A stretch of DNA of 64,000 nt from Geotrypetes seraphini (lineage: Eukaryota; Chordata; Amphibia; Gymnophiona; Dermophiidae). The translations under genes and the position numbers were made by a program. The notes below the pieces were generated by a model, which saw nothing but the letters and a program-made list of their open reading frames with translations, had not been told where the DNA came from and ran no database searches. Shown in pieces: positions 19,462 through 29,784 of the stretch; position 1 is the stretch's first letter; each line of letters starts with the position of its first letter. The DNA lies in assembly GCF_902459505.1 (NCBI RefSeq), contig NC_047097.1, positions 16,701,749-16,765,748 of the forward strand, written 5' to 3'.

Positions 19462-20668
19462 CAGTGTTTTTCAACCTTTTTTGGGCAAAGGCACACTTGT
19501 TTCATGAAAAAAATCACGAGGCACACCACCATTAGAAAATGTTAAAAAATTTAACTCTCTGCCTATATTGACTATATATAAAGTAATTCTCTTGAATAGG
19601 AATCAAATAAACACAAAGAAAGTATTTTATAATTACTTTATTACGAAATAAAAATTATAAAATACTTTATTCAGTGCGAAACCTGGGCCTGTTTGGCTGA
19701 ACACAAAGCTGATATTCTGGCTGGAATCGAAGAAAGACACACACGTAGCTCTTCGTCAACAGCTCTCAGTCTCTCTCTGTATTTGGTTTTTATAGCATAC
19801 AAAAATAGGCAAATATACCCTCCATCCTTTTTATTAAACCACAATAGCAGTTTTTAGCGCAGGGAGCTGCGCTGAATGTCCAGCGCTGCTCTTGACGCTC
19901 ATAGGCTCCCTGCGCTAAAAACCACTATTGCGGTTTAGTAAAAGGTGACCATATTGTAAAATATAGACAGCAGATATAAATTCAGAACTGTGCATAGTAA
20001 GTGAAGGGAAGTTTTCATCTCTGGGAATTTACCCAGTTAACTATTAAGTTATTTGGGCAAATTCCTTTGAAAACTGTGGTAATACTGCCTCTACTTTGCT
20101 AAATTTAAAATAAAATCATTTTTCCTACCTTGTCTGGTGATTTCTGGTTGCACTTTCTTCTTCTGACTGTGCATCCAATCTTTCTTCCCTTCTATCAGCC
20201 TGTATGCTTTCTCTCCTCCACACCTCATTCCCTCCCCCAACTTTTTCTTCCTCTCTCCCTGACCTTTCTTTCTTTTTCTCTTCTTTCCTTCTGTTTCCCT
20301 GCCTGCCCCCTTTCTTTCTTTCTCCCTGCCGTTCCCCAAGCCACTGCCACTGCCGCTGCCATCGGGGAACAGGACCCACCAATGGATAACAGGCCCCAAA
20401 GCCGACGCCGACGCATGCTCTCCCTGACATCAATTCTACAATCGGAGAGGAAGTTCCGCCCAGCCAGGCAGCGATTGGCTGGCCCGAACTTCCTCTCCGA
20501 CTTAGAATTGACGTCGGGGAGAAGAAGACTTATCGGCGAGCTACTGGCGAGCTACTGGCGCCCCTGCCTCGGGCCCCCTGTCAGCTCCGGGCCCGGCGGC
20601 CCTGCGGCACACCAGGCAACATCTCGCGGCACACTAGTGTGCCGCGGAACAGCGGTTGAAAAACACTG
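19462..20668. mobile_element. hAT-type non-autonomous element, 1.2 kb
   Basis: Terminal repeats CAGTGTTTTTCAACC and GGTTGAAAAACACTG, with a perfect 8-bp duplication ATTTAGAG (19454-19461 and 20669-20676). The subterminal GGCACACTTGTTTCATG and GGCACACTAGTGTGCC repeats recur at both ends. Inside are a Harbinger-like foldback remnant (19824-19950), a pyrimidine-rich tract (20125-20340) and a GC-rich region. No transposase is encoded. Confidence 0.9.
19824..19950. mobile_element. Harbinger-like foldback MITE (family H), degraded, nested in hAT
   Basis: CCTTTTTATTAAACCACAATAGC at the left and its inverted counterpart GGTTTAGTAAAAGG at the right, with an inner inverted pair around TTTTTAGCGCAGGGAGC / GCTCCCTGCGCTAAAAA. 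Layout and motif agree with the family H copies at 48203 and 55182, but the ends are diverged and no clean 3-bp duplication is seen. Confidence 0.6.
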
Positions 20669-20676
20669 ATTTAGAG

Positions 20677-21235
20677 AGTGTGCACGCTGGTGTTTTTGTG
20701 AGCAGAATGCCATAAACAGTAAGTCCTGAGGCATTCTAAAATAACAAATGTAGTTCATGAAATTATTCTGGGCTCTTTATTTAGACCTGTTTTGTCTTAT
20801 CTGCAGACGTCCCCTGTTGAATGGATTCAATCCTTGAAAAAGCTTTTGTAAAATGAAACGGGTCCCATTAGGGATACATTGAACCTTTACCATGTTCACG
20901 AAGTTGTGGGAATCGTTTGCACAATACTCCTAAAATAAGTTCTTTTGAAATTGTTGCTTATTGCAAAAATTTACATTTAGATCATATTTGAATGACCAAG
21001 TTTTGATAAATTTTTTTTCATAATTATCAAGAAGGAGGTGACGGATCAATGAAAGAAACCGGAACCCAGATACTCAAACTTGTTTATCCTTTTTGGAACG
21101 TCTGTGGGGTTTACTGAGATTCATCCCTCCCTTGCCTAGCATTGCTTTGGACATTTCTTGAGATCATATACTGTAAGCATATGAGTCATAATCAGATCTC
21201 CTCATCCTGTTTGAGTTATAGTGATTTCAATTACC
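20677..21235. other. ARPP19 intron 1, no element recognised
   Basis: Unassigned AT-rich sequence between a hAT element and a CR1 copy. No coding frame or terminal repeat could be supported. Confidence 0.35.
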
Positions 21236-22560
21236 TTGCCACTGCTGGGTCAGACCAGTGGTCCATCATGCCCAGCAGTCCGCTCATGCAGTTTTCCTTG
21301 GGTCAAAGACCAGTGCCCTATTTGAGTCTAGCCTTACCTTCGTATGTTCTGGTTCAGCAGGAACTTGTCTAACCTTGTCTTGAATCCCTGGAGGTTGCTT
21401 TCCCCTATAACAGCCTCTGGAAGAGCATTCCAGATTTATACCACTCTCTGGGTGAAGAAGAACTTCCTTACGTTTGTACGAAATCTGTCCCCTTTTAACT
21501 TTAGTGAGTGCCCTCTTGTTCTCTCCACCTTAGAGAGGGTGAACAATCTCTCTTTCTCTACTAAGTCTATTCCCTTCGTTATCTTAAATGTTTTGACCAT
21601 GTCTCCTCTTTTCAAGGGAGAAGAGGCCCAGTTTCTCTAGCCTCTCACTATACGACAACTACTCCAGCCCCTTAACTATATTTTTTGCTCTTTCCTGGAC
21701 CCTTTCGAGTAGTACTATGTCCTTTTTCATGTATGGCGACCAGTGTTGGACGCAGTATTCCAGGTGGGGGCACACCATGGCCCAGTACAGCGGCATGATA
21801 ACCTTCTCCGATTTGTTTGTGATCCCCTTCTTAATCATTCATAGCATTCTGTTTGCCCTTTTTGCCGCTGCCGCACATTGGGCAGACAGCTTCATTGACT
21901 TGTCTACAAGTACTCCCAAGTCTTTCCTGGGGGGTCTCTCCGAGTACCATACCAAACATCCTGTATTCGTGTATAAGATTTTTATTACCAACATTCATCA
22001 CCTTGAACTTATCCACTTTGAACATAATTTGCCATTTCGCGACCCATTCCTCAAGCGTGTTTGTCTCGTCATAGGTCTTCGCAATACTTCTGTGTCCTCA
22101 CTACTCTCATTAACTTTGTTTTGTTTGCAAATTTAATCACCTCACTTGTCGTACCAATTTCCAGGTCGTTTATAAATATGTTGAAGAGCACGGGCCCGAG
22201 CACTGAACCCTGCAGCACTCCACTTGTGATGCTTTTCCAGTTCGAGTATTATTCCAAAGACTGCTAGAGAGGTAAGATTCCTAGATGTCAAATGACCTGT
22301 TTCTTGGAGGAACTAGTCCGATGGGTCCAGATAGCTTCCCTCCCTTCCTGCCGCTGGCACAAACCTTGTAGAACGAGCCATCAAAAACACACCATGTCAT
22401 TCTTTACTTCAGTGCTCTGCCTGCCTCTTGGGTCCTGCGCATGGAACTGGGAGCTTCTCTGAAAATGCTACGCTAGAGGATATGGATTTTGCCTGCCACT
22501 GAAGTCTGGCTTACCGGTCTGTAATTTGCTGGATCTTTCCTAGAACCCTTTTAAAAAAAT
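21236..22560 (-). mobile_element. CR1-clade LINE, antisense, reverse transcriptase part
   Basis: The 3' part at 21236-21700 matches the CR1 copies at 8328 and 27616 (CCAGTGGTCCATCATGCCCAGC, TGGGTGAAGAAGAACTTCC). Farther right it continues upstream into the RT region, with ACTCCCAAGTCTTTCCTGGG at about 21910, CGTTTATAAATATGTTGAAG at about 22168, and GGTCTGTAATTTGCTGGATC at about 22520. Many frameshifts are present. The gap 22280-22480 has no recognised sequence and may be an insertion. Confidence 0.8.
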
Positions 22561-22569
22561 CGACATAAC

Positions 22570-23215
22570 AATGACCACCTAAGAGCTTAAATTTAGCTTC
22601 CAGAACCTCCCTCCCACATTTTCCCATGTCCTATGTACCAAGACAACTGACTCCTCCCCAGCACTATCTAAAATCTTATCTAAGTGATGCTTGAGGTCTG
22701 CCACCTTTGCACCAGGCAGGCAAGTGACTAGGCGATCCTCACACCCACCAGCCACCCAGCTATCTACATGCCTAATGATGGAATCAATAACTACAACAGC
22801 TGTCCTAACCTTTCCTTCCTGAGCAGAAGCCCCTGGAGATACATCCTCAGTTCGAGAGGATATTGCACCCCTTGGTGGACAGGTCCTGGCTACAGGATTA
22901 TTTCCTACTTCACCAGGGTAATGCTCTCCTTTTAGGAGACCTCCCTCCTCCAAAACAGCACAGTGGCTGCGAGACTGCAGGTGGGACTTCTCTGCAAAAT
23001 CCCTGTAGGTTACCTCTAAATACTTCACTGTTTCCTTCAGCTTCTCCAAGTCTGCTACTCTAGCCTCAAGGGAACGGACTTGTTCTCGAGAGCTAGGAGC
23101 TCTTTGAAGCGAGCGCACACACATAGCTTCTCGCCAATTGGGAGATAATAGTACATGTGATACTCAGTGCAAGAGACTGGATAGCACCCCTCTTGCTGCT
23201 GGACTACTCTCTGCA
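22570..23215 (-). mobile_element. CR1-clade LINE, antisense ORF1 fragment with esterase-like domain
   Basis: The minus-strand frame 23124-22579 encodes an N-terminal coiled-coil-like stretch (VRSLEARVADLEKLKETVKYLE), then TAVVVIDSIIRHVD, LVTCLPGAKVADLKHHLDKIL and GEESVVLVHRTWENVG. The order VVVIGDSIIRHVD ... CLPGA ... VVVHVGTND is the SGNH-type esterase layout of CR1 ORF1. Here the GDS glycine is missing (VIDS), and the GTND block is altered. It is the upstream half of the CR1 copy to its left. Confidence 0.75.
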
Positions 23216-24229
23216 TCCTATTATTGGGTTGACTAATTATACCCTATTTTATTAAGAATATATTTAAGACTAGTATAGAGAGCCTTAGGATTATTTTATA
23301 TTCTTTATTTAGTGTTTGATTCTTAGCAGGTAATGAAATATAGTAAGAATATGTAATAAGAGTCCTGTTGTCCTAATTAGAATGATTGACTATAAATTAA
23401 GACTATAAGTAAAGAAATGAGCTAGGGGAGGGTAGAAGGAAATAAAGACTGAGCCAGACCCTGCTCTGCCTGTCTGAGACTGTTTCTAGCAGAAAGTTTT
23501 ACTTTATCTAGATCTCCATAATCTGTTTAAATCAAGTTTTCAAAAACTTAATTTCTGAAAGTAGGGAATTCCAAATAACTGGCTCCTGCCATCCAATAGT
23601 TTTCCTTGTATGTAAAATTGAGGCAAATGCTATGATCTGTAGATGGAAGAAATGAATGTGGATAAAGAAATAGAACTACCCAAAAAGTATATTGAGTAGC
23701 CTAGCTAGCTCAGTAGTTGTTAATGAATTGGGTCAACCTCCCAACAAAGTGTATATTTGAAGGGAGAAAACATGTGACTTTTTATTCTAGGGAAGTATGA
23801 ATGAGGAATACGTTATACAAAAAAACTTCTTTAATACCTGTAGTTTAGTCTTGATGATTGACCCATATCTTGGCCTGCAATTGGACTAGAGTAAGGGTGA
23901 TCCTATCTACAAGGCAAGAGACTTTGAAAACAAGTGTTTGAAATGGGTAGCTAAGGAGATAGAATAAGGAGCATCTATTTATTTTGCTTGGTAGCACAAT
24001 TGACTATCAGTTATTTCTAGGTATAAAAATACATGGTGTGGGTTGCAATGCTAATTTAAGAAATTCAGCTGCTGTTTTCATAAAGCTTCATGATAACACT
24101 TGTATTTTCTTATTGAAATCATAAAGCATTCATTGACTTTATTTGCCTTAGCAGGTGGCTGTTAATGAGCGCTGTATTGTGAGTAGCCTGTGTGTCAAAA
24201 GAATCCTCTCAATAGCATTTGTGTTTCAG
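23216..24229. other. ARPP19 intron 1, 3' end, mostly unassigned
   Basis: AT-rich sequence without a recognised repeat. The 3' splice site of intron 1 is the pyrimidine-containing TTTGTGTTTCAG ending at 24229. A frame from 24155 runs into exon 2 but starts inside the intron and is read-through. Confidence 0.5.
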
Positions 24230-24352
24230 GAAATGGAAGACAAAGTGACCAATCCAGAAAAGGCTGAGGAAGCAAAATTAAAAGCAAGGTATCCTCATCT
24301 GGGGCCAAAACCAGGAGGCTCAGATTTCCTGAGAAGACGCTTACAGAAAGGA
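24230..24352 (+). CDS. ARPP19: ARPP19 coding exon 2
   Basis: This exon runs from the TTTCAG acceptor to a GTAAGT donor, phase 0 at both ends, 41 codons. It begins [20 protein letters not shown] and continues [21 protein letters not shown]. It holds the start of the endosulfine family core, [23 protein letters not shown], which lies just upstream of the Greatwall target. Against human ARPP19 the visible differences are few: N for S in VTNPEK, P for Q in HLGPKP, and R for K in FLRRRL. EMEDKV distinguishes ARPP19 from ENSA. The alternatively used start in ARPP19-type transcripts, MEDKV, is present at residue 22. Confidence 0.97.
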
Positions 24353-24699
24353 GTAAGTTAATTTGTGGTCTTCAGTTTCCAAGTCCCCCACCCCTTTTTT
24401 CCCAAATGCAATGGCCTGAAGGTTCTAGGGACCCTTGCCATGGGTGGAGGGGGGGACATATTTTACAATTTTTGTGCCATTTCTTTGTTTCAAAGTCAAG
24501 GCTAAATTTTGGGGGAAATGGCCTAGAACTCAGTTCAGCATTTTTCAGATTCCAGAGTAATAGGGTTTTGCTGCATCCCTCTCTTTCCTTCTCTATTTCT
24601 CTGCGGTTAGAGCCCATTTTATTTCTCTTTGTCAATTCAGGATGGGATAATCTGTTCATTCTTGACTAGTTTCCAAAAAAATATTCTTTACTTTCTCCT

Positions 24700-25250
24700 C
24701 TTGATTAGACTAATAATAATTATTCATGCTGTCAATAACCTGTCAAAGGCCACTCGATTTGACCATATCACTCTGCTGCTCATTCAAAACCACTGGTTGC
24801 CTATTACCTCACGTGTTCACTTTAAAACCCTTATAGTCTGGTACTCCCTGTTACTTGTCACTAGCAGTACAGCATTACACTCCATCTAGAGCTCTTTGCT
24901 CTCTTGACATTTGGATTCCAGCAGTACGAGACATTCACTATCAGTCAAAAAGAAGTAAATCCTTTGCCTATTTAGCCTCTTCCTTACAGAATTCCCTTTC
25001 TCGTGTGCATGTTTGGAACCATCTTATCCAAGATTTAGGTCCTTGCTGAAGACATACTTACTTGAGAGGGCTTTTAATTTGCATGAAGACATGATTGTTC
25101 CTCCTAGTCCACTGACTCTAGTTAATCTCTGTGTTTTCCTGTTGATCCTCTTTTTCTCATAGTTTTTTGGTTTTTATTTTGCTCCTTTTTGTTATGACTC
25201 TTTAATTGATTTTAATTTGTGAACCATTTTTTATCTCTTGAGGAAGAATG
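24700..25250 (+). mobile_element. L2-clade LINE fragment, sense
   Basis: Translates as ATRFDHITLLLIQNHWLPITSRVHFKTLIV, then SKRSKSFAYLASSLQNSLSRVHVWNHLIQ, with stops and frameshifts. This is the C-terminal region of an L2-type reverse transcriptase (DHITxLLxxxHWLPIxxRxxFK). The 3' UTR runs to about 25250. Between exon 2 and 24700 no element was recognised. Confidence 0.75.
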
Positions 25251-25624
25251 GTATATCAGGCCAACAAACCATTTTGTAGTGGAGGGGATAAACCAGGAGC
25301 AGAGTAGAACTGTCACTCAGCTTCTAATTTAGGCCCCTCTTTGCATGTTGCTGTTGCCTCTAACCCATAAGCATTGGAATTTGGGAATGGCAGGGCCACT
25401 GGGGCCCTGGTCCCATCAAAATATTATTCTCCTGCAGTGGCTCTCCTCCCCTGTGATTTGGCATTTGTGTGTGCTCCCCCCCCCATGCAGCCTGAAGAGA
25501 AGGGGTACTGGAGGGAAGGGAGAGATTTTGGCCCTGAGAAGAAGGAAGGACTTGGAATAGGCACAAAGGGGCAATGAAAGATATAGGGAAGGATGGCAAA
25601 GTGGCACTACAACGGGACAAGATA

Positions 25625-25800
25625 TATTTACATTACATTACAGATTTCTATTCCGCCATTACCTTTCGGTTCAAAGCGGATTACAAAAAGTTATGGAAGA
25701 AGGATGACAACGTTAGATCAGAGAAGGTTTCCAAGAGAGGGAAAAATAGGATTTGGGGTTAGGGAGGGGATGGTAAGAGGGGGGTAAAGCTTTATCATGG
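25625..25800 (-). mobile_element. L2-clade LINE (family A), antisense 3' tail
   Basis: TTACATTACATTACAGATTTCTATTCCGCC is the reverse complement of the 3' end of the copy at 2821-3605 (GGCGGAATAGAAATCCGTAATG...). The remainder to 25800 is diverged 3' UTR. Confidence 0.7.
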
Positions 25801-25849
25801 TATTAAGCTTGAAGAGTATAGTTTTTATTTCCTTTTTTTATTTCCTTTC

Positions 25850-26876
25850 TGTGTTTATGAACTTATGCAAAAATACAATTTACCTCTGTCAAAACTAACT
25901 TCTGTAGCTACAGATGGCCAGAAAAAAAAGTTCAATGGCCAGAAAAAAAAGTTTTGTGGCATTACTGTGAAAAAACCAAAGTGAAGCTTGTGACATATCC
26001 AAGATTCATCATTCGTATTGTATTATGCATCAAGAAGTATTATGCACAAAGGTAATAAACATAGAAAATGTGTTGACATTTGTCAAAAAAATTATCAATT
26101 TCATAAGATCTCGAGGCTTAAATCAGTGACAATTTTCTGCTTTCTTAAGTGAATTAGAATATTCCGGTTTGTCCTACTTTACTGAGGTACATTGGCTATC
26201 CTGCTCCATATTTCTTCTTTCAAGTATGCCATTTTTAAATAACTAAAAATCAAGTCACAAGATTGTTTTCTGATCCAGTATGGTTACAAGATTTATCCTG
26301 GAGGAAAAGTCCATATTCTGTTATTGAGAAAGACACGGGGGAAGCCACTGCTTGCCCTGTATCAGTAGCATGGAATATTGCTACACCTTGGGTAAAGATC
26401 AGATCATTACACATATGTGATCAAGTTAAAGCATTCCAATGTAAGCTAGTTCTTTGGAAAAAGCAGTTTAAAAATGAAGATTTAACGCACTTTCCAACGT
26501 GCAACATTAATCAAGTTTAGGTGAAATTGCATCGTATCAAAAATACGCAGAAAAAATTTTAAGCCTTGGAATTGAGTTTGAAATGAGATTTGTAGATTTT
26601 AAATCTTTGGAAGACAAGTTTTCTTTGTTAGATTTCTCAATAAATATAGAATCGATACCTAATCATATGCAAATGGAAGTAATTGAGATCCAGTGCAATT
26701 CAGATTTGAAGACCCCAAAATACAGTGAAGTTGGCTTGCTTGAATTTTACAAATATTTGCCAGCCAGTTTTGAAAATACTCAAAAATTTGCATATGAAAT
26801 TATTTCCATGTTTGGAAATACTTATCGGTGCGAGCAGTTATTTACACTTAAGAAAGGAAATAACGTATATACTTGA
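25850..26876 (+). pseudogene. hAT transposase-derived gene remnant of the GTF2IRD2/ZBED5/FAM200 type
   Basis: Reading across frames gives YNLPLSKLTSVATDGQ, then HHSYCIMHQEVLC, then ENVLTFVKKIINFIRSRGLNQ, FSAFLSELEYSGLSYFTEVHWLS, KAFQCKLVLWKKQF, MRFVDFKSLEDKFSLLDFS, MQMEVIEIQCNSDLK and FGNTYRCEQLFTLKK. This order (ATDGA, IHCxxHQExLCxK, FIRxRGLNHRQF, EVRWLSRGKVL, LQMELIELQCDSxLK, FGSTYxCEQLFSxMK) is that of the hAT-derived C-terminal domain in GTF2IRD2, ZBED5, FAM200 and EPM2AIP1. In-frame stops and frameshifts are visible, the N-terminal third is missing, and the sequence ends where another DNA element begins at about 26863. It lies in ARPP19 intron 2, sense orientation, and is not part of ARPP19. 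Confidence 0.85.
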
Positions 26877-27618
26877 ATATAAGTCAAGACCTCCATTTTT
26901 TCCCCCCAAAAAGGAGGAAAAATGGTTGACTCGAATATAAGATGGGTGCTTAATATTCAAGTGCCATGCTCTACAAGGATCTTCACCCAGTATCCCCTAC
27001 CTCACGCCCTCTCCTGCCAGGCTCTGCACCCAGCCCCCCTCACTACTTGCCAGGCTCTGCACCATGTCCCACCTTCCTGCCCTGTATCGTCTTCCCCCTT
27101 TGGTGGTCTAGTGGTATTCCTGGACAGGAGGAATCTGTCCCAGCCGATACTAACAATTATTTTACCCCCCTCTCCCCCCACGTACCTTTTCTCACATCCC
27201 TGGTGGTCCAGTGGTGTATGGACAGGAGCAAACTTTCTGCATTTCTGCCCTGTGCCCCTTCTTCCGAACTCGCAGTGCACAGGCACACAGGAGCGAGCTT
27301 CTCGAGCTCCCACCCGGCCCTGCGCTGCTAGCTTCTGTGTGCTATGAGATTGGAAGGAGGGGCACAGGGCAGGAGTATGGAAAGTTTGCTCCTGCTCATA
27401 CACCACTGAACCACCAGGGATGTGAGGTACGCGGGGTACGCGGGGGTAAAAAAAGTTGTTGGTATTGGCCCGGACGGGAGGGATCCCTCCTGTCTTGGCC
27501 TACCAGAGGCCTGCATTAAGTCCGGGAGGGGGGTCGGGTGATGACCCGAATATAGGATGAGACCCCCATTTTTGGACCATTTGTTTAGCCCCAAAATCTC
27601 ATTCTATATTTGAGTACA
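26863..27618. mobile_element. palindromic non-autonomous DNA element, class undetermined
   Basis: The left end GTATATACTTGAATATAAG has an inverted partner near the right end (ATATTTGAGTACATA). Subterminal repeats include GACTCGAATATAAGATG on the left and GACCCGAATATAGGATG on the right. Long inner arms (about 27123-27285 and 27335-27510) pair across GGTGGTCCAGTGGTGTATGG and AGCAAACTTTC. No clean target duplication could be read. Overlapping open frames on both strands come from these arms. Confidence 0.65.
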
Positions 27619-28130
27619 TAAGAACGTAAGAATTGCCGCTGCTGGGTCAGACCAGTGGTCCATCTTGCCCAGCAGTCCGCTCACGCAGCAGCCCTTAGGT
27701 CAAAGACCAGTGCCCTAACTGAATCTAGCCATACCCGCGTACGTTATGGTTCAGCAGGAACTTGTCTAACTTTGTCTTGAATCCCTGGAGGGTATTTTCC
27801 CCTATAACAGCTTCCAGAAGAGCGTTCCAGTTTTCTGCCACTCTCTGGGTGAAGAAGAACTTCCTTATGTTTGTACAGAATCTATTCCCTTTTAACTTGA
27901 GAATGCCCCCTCGTGCTCTCTACCTTGGAGAGGGTGAACAACCTGTCTTTATTTACTAAGTCTATTCCCTTCATTATCTTGAATGTTTTGATCGTGTCTC
28001 CTCTGTCTCCTCTTTTCAAGGGAGACGAGGCCCAGTTTCTCTAATCGCTCACTGTACGGCAACTCCTCCAGCCCCTTAACCATTTTTGTCGCTCTTCTCT
28101 GGACCTTTTCGAGAAGTACTGTCTCCTATC
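27616..28130 (-). mobile_element. CR1-clade LINE, antisense 3' part
   Basis: Starts ACATAAGAACGTAAGAATTG (CR1 octamer tail) and continues through GGGTCAGACCAGTGGTCCATC, TGGGTGAAGAAGAACTTCC and GGAGACGAGGCCCAGTTTC, collinear with the copies at 8328 and 21236. Broken by small deletions. It is in ARPP19 intron 2. Confidence 0.85.
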
Positions 28131-28245
28131 AAATTCAGAATTACTGATATTCACCTTGGGCCGCTGCATGAGCAGACTGCTGGGCACGATGGACCACGGG
28201 TCTGACCCAGCAGCAGCAGTTCTTATGTTCTTGTATTCTTAATCA
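28131..28245 (+). mobile_element. CR1-clade LINE, sense 3' end
   Basis: ACTGCTGGGCACGATGGACC, then GTCTGACCCAGCAGC and TTCTTATGTTCTTGTATTC is the same 3' terminal segment as above, but on the + strand. The two CR1 ends therefore face each other and form an interrupted inverted repeat. Confidence 0.75.
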
Positions 28246-28731
28246 CTGTGGACAAGATTTCCCCTGAAATAGGAAAAATAGTAGCATAGAAGAGATGCCA
28301 AGTGTCAGGAAGAAACCATTAATTTTATCGTTGCTCTTGTACTTTTCAAAATAAACCTAAGTTTCTATGAAAAATTATGTTTTTGCTTTTTTGTGGCCCA
28401 CATAAACTTAAACCTTGTTTATTTGGCCTGTGTTGACTTTTTAGTTTGTCGTGCTTAGGTAAGTAGATCTAGCAATGTTTATATTTCATGTTTAACTTGC
28501 AATGGCTATTGAATTAGGAACTGAAATGTGTTTTGTCATTTAAAATTGTACACAACAGAAGTTTTTATGAATGGTTTTGTGTAGCCTGCTTAGATTGTAT
28601 AGATTAACATGGGGATATATAAATGTGCCAAATAATACTTCAGATTTGGCACTTTTCTCTTAGTTTTCCTGGTGTAGTAGAAATCAAAAGGTGACCTCTT
28701 GTGAATAGTGAAAGTTGACTTTCTTTTTCAG

Positions 28732-28902
28732 CAAAAGTACTTTGATTCTGGAGACTACAATATGGCAAAAGCAAAGATGAAGAACAAGCAGCTTCCGGCT
28801 GCTGCTGCAGACAAGACTGAAATTACTGGTGACCACATTCCTACTCCACAAGACCTTCCACAGAGGAAACCTTCCCTTGTTGCAAGCAAATTGGCTGGCT
28901 GA
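28732..28902 (+). CDS. ARPP19: ARPP19 coding exon 3 and stop
   Basis: Acceptor TTCTTTTTCAG precedes 56 codons and a TGA stop at 28900-28902. It begins [26 protein letters not shown] contains the Greatwall (MASTL) phosphorylation site, which is Ser67 in this numbering and Ser62 in human, and the phosphorylated form binds and blocks PP2A-B55. Near the end, the PKA site lies in [14 protein letters not shown] (Ser109 here, Ser104 in human). The variable linker reads [14 protein letters not shown]. The full protein assembled from the three exons is 117 residues against 112 in human. The lack of an extension after KLAG supports ARPP19 over ENSA. All splice phases are 0 and no disabling change is present, so the gene looks functional. 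Confidence 0.97.
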   Translation, partial: QKYFDSGDYNMAKAKMKNKQLPAAAADKTEITGDHIPTPQDLPQRKPSLVASKLAG

Positions 28903-29780
28903 ATTTTTTTTCTTTTTCTTTTTCGAAAAACCAAACTGCATGAAACTTCATTCCCATTATTTCTCCTAAATATATGTTCTTATTTTCCTCCTTTTATTTC
29001 CTCCCCTTCCTAGGTTTCTGAAACTGATTGCTTTGCAGGTAATGGTAGCATGTGCTGCTATTATGAGGGGCGGGGTATTCAGTTAGAATAAAACGTGTGG
29101 CATTTGAATTAATTGGTAATACAAATAATGCACTGATATAAAAAAAAAAGACATGTTTTGTTAGATTAATGTAAAGAGTAATCTACTTGAAAATGAAATA
29201 AATGTACATAATACTGATTTCCTATTATAGGACTGGTTCCAAGAATTAACACTTGGTGGTTTTACAGATTTTAATGTCTGCATTTCTTTTTCACCAGAAT
29301 TCATGTAGTATATGTTTGTAGTATTTAAGATAACTTTCTTGATGTTGCTTTTATTTTCTCCCATGTCTGTTGACTTACGGATGAAAGAACAGAAGTTTAG
29401 ACCACAAGTTATGTCGGAAGGTAAAGCATGTTAACAAACAGACTGGGTTCTAAAGGTTTATTTCTCTGCACTCGGACCTATTAACTTGAATGGCCTTAAA
29501 CCTGTTTCAGCTTTAACAATAGAACTTGACTTGGGCAATATTTGCCCATTGTGGTGTAACTTTTTGGGAACCTAAATGCTTAAAGAACATAGCCTGTTAA
29601 AGCTGATATTGTTTGGTAGTGTAGAACATTGTTCTTAAGATGTGAATGAAGTGTGCATGTGCATAGACTGTTGACTTCACTTTTGTGCCATTTTGTAAAT
29701 ACAATATTTTGCACAATTTCTTTGCAAATGTGTGGATTATTCCATTAGTGCTATAAGCTCTTTGCACTGAGTACATACAT
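28903..29780 (+). other. ARPP19: ARPP19 3' UTR (extent uncertain)
   Basis: Apparently unique, AT-rich sequence following the stop. Poly(A) signals AATAAA occur at 29087-29092 and 29197-29202. A third at 29805-29810 lies in sequence that resembles a CR1 segment also seen at 23140-23215. ARPP19 has a long 3' UTR in other vertebrates, so use of a distal site is plausible. The exact end cannot be fixed. Confidence 0.6.
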
Positions 29781-29784
29781 ATGA

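Noticed and set aside
24155-24361. A 68-residue frame covering ARPP19 exon 2 with its own ATG
   Set aside because: The first part lies in the intron, before the acceptor TTTCAG at 24229. ARPP19 homology begins exactly at EMEDKV.
7311-28902. ENSA instead of ARPP19
   Set aside because: ENSA has a different exon 2 start and carries GGQVE after KLA. This gene ends KLAG and reads EMEDKV, as ARPP19 does, and adjacency to MYO5A is the ARPP19 location.
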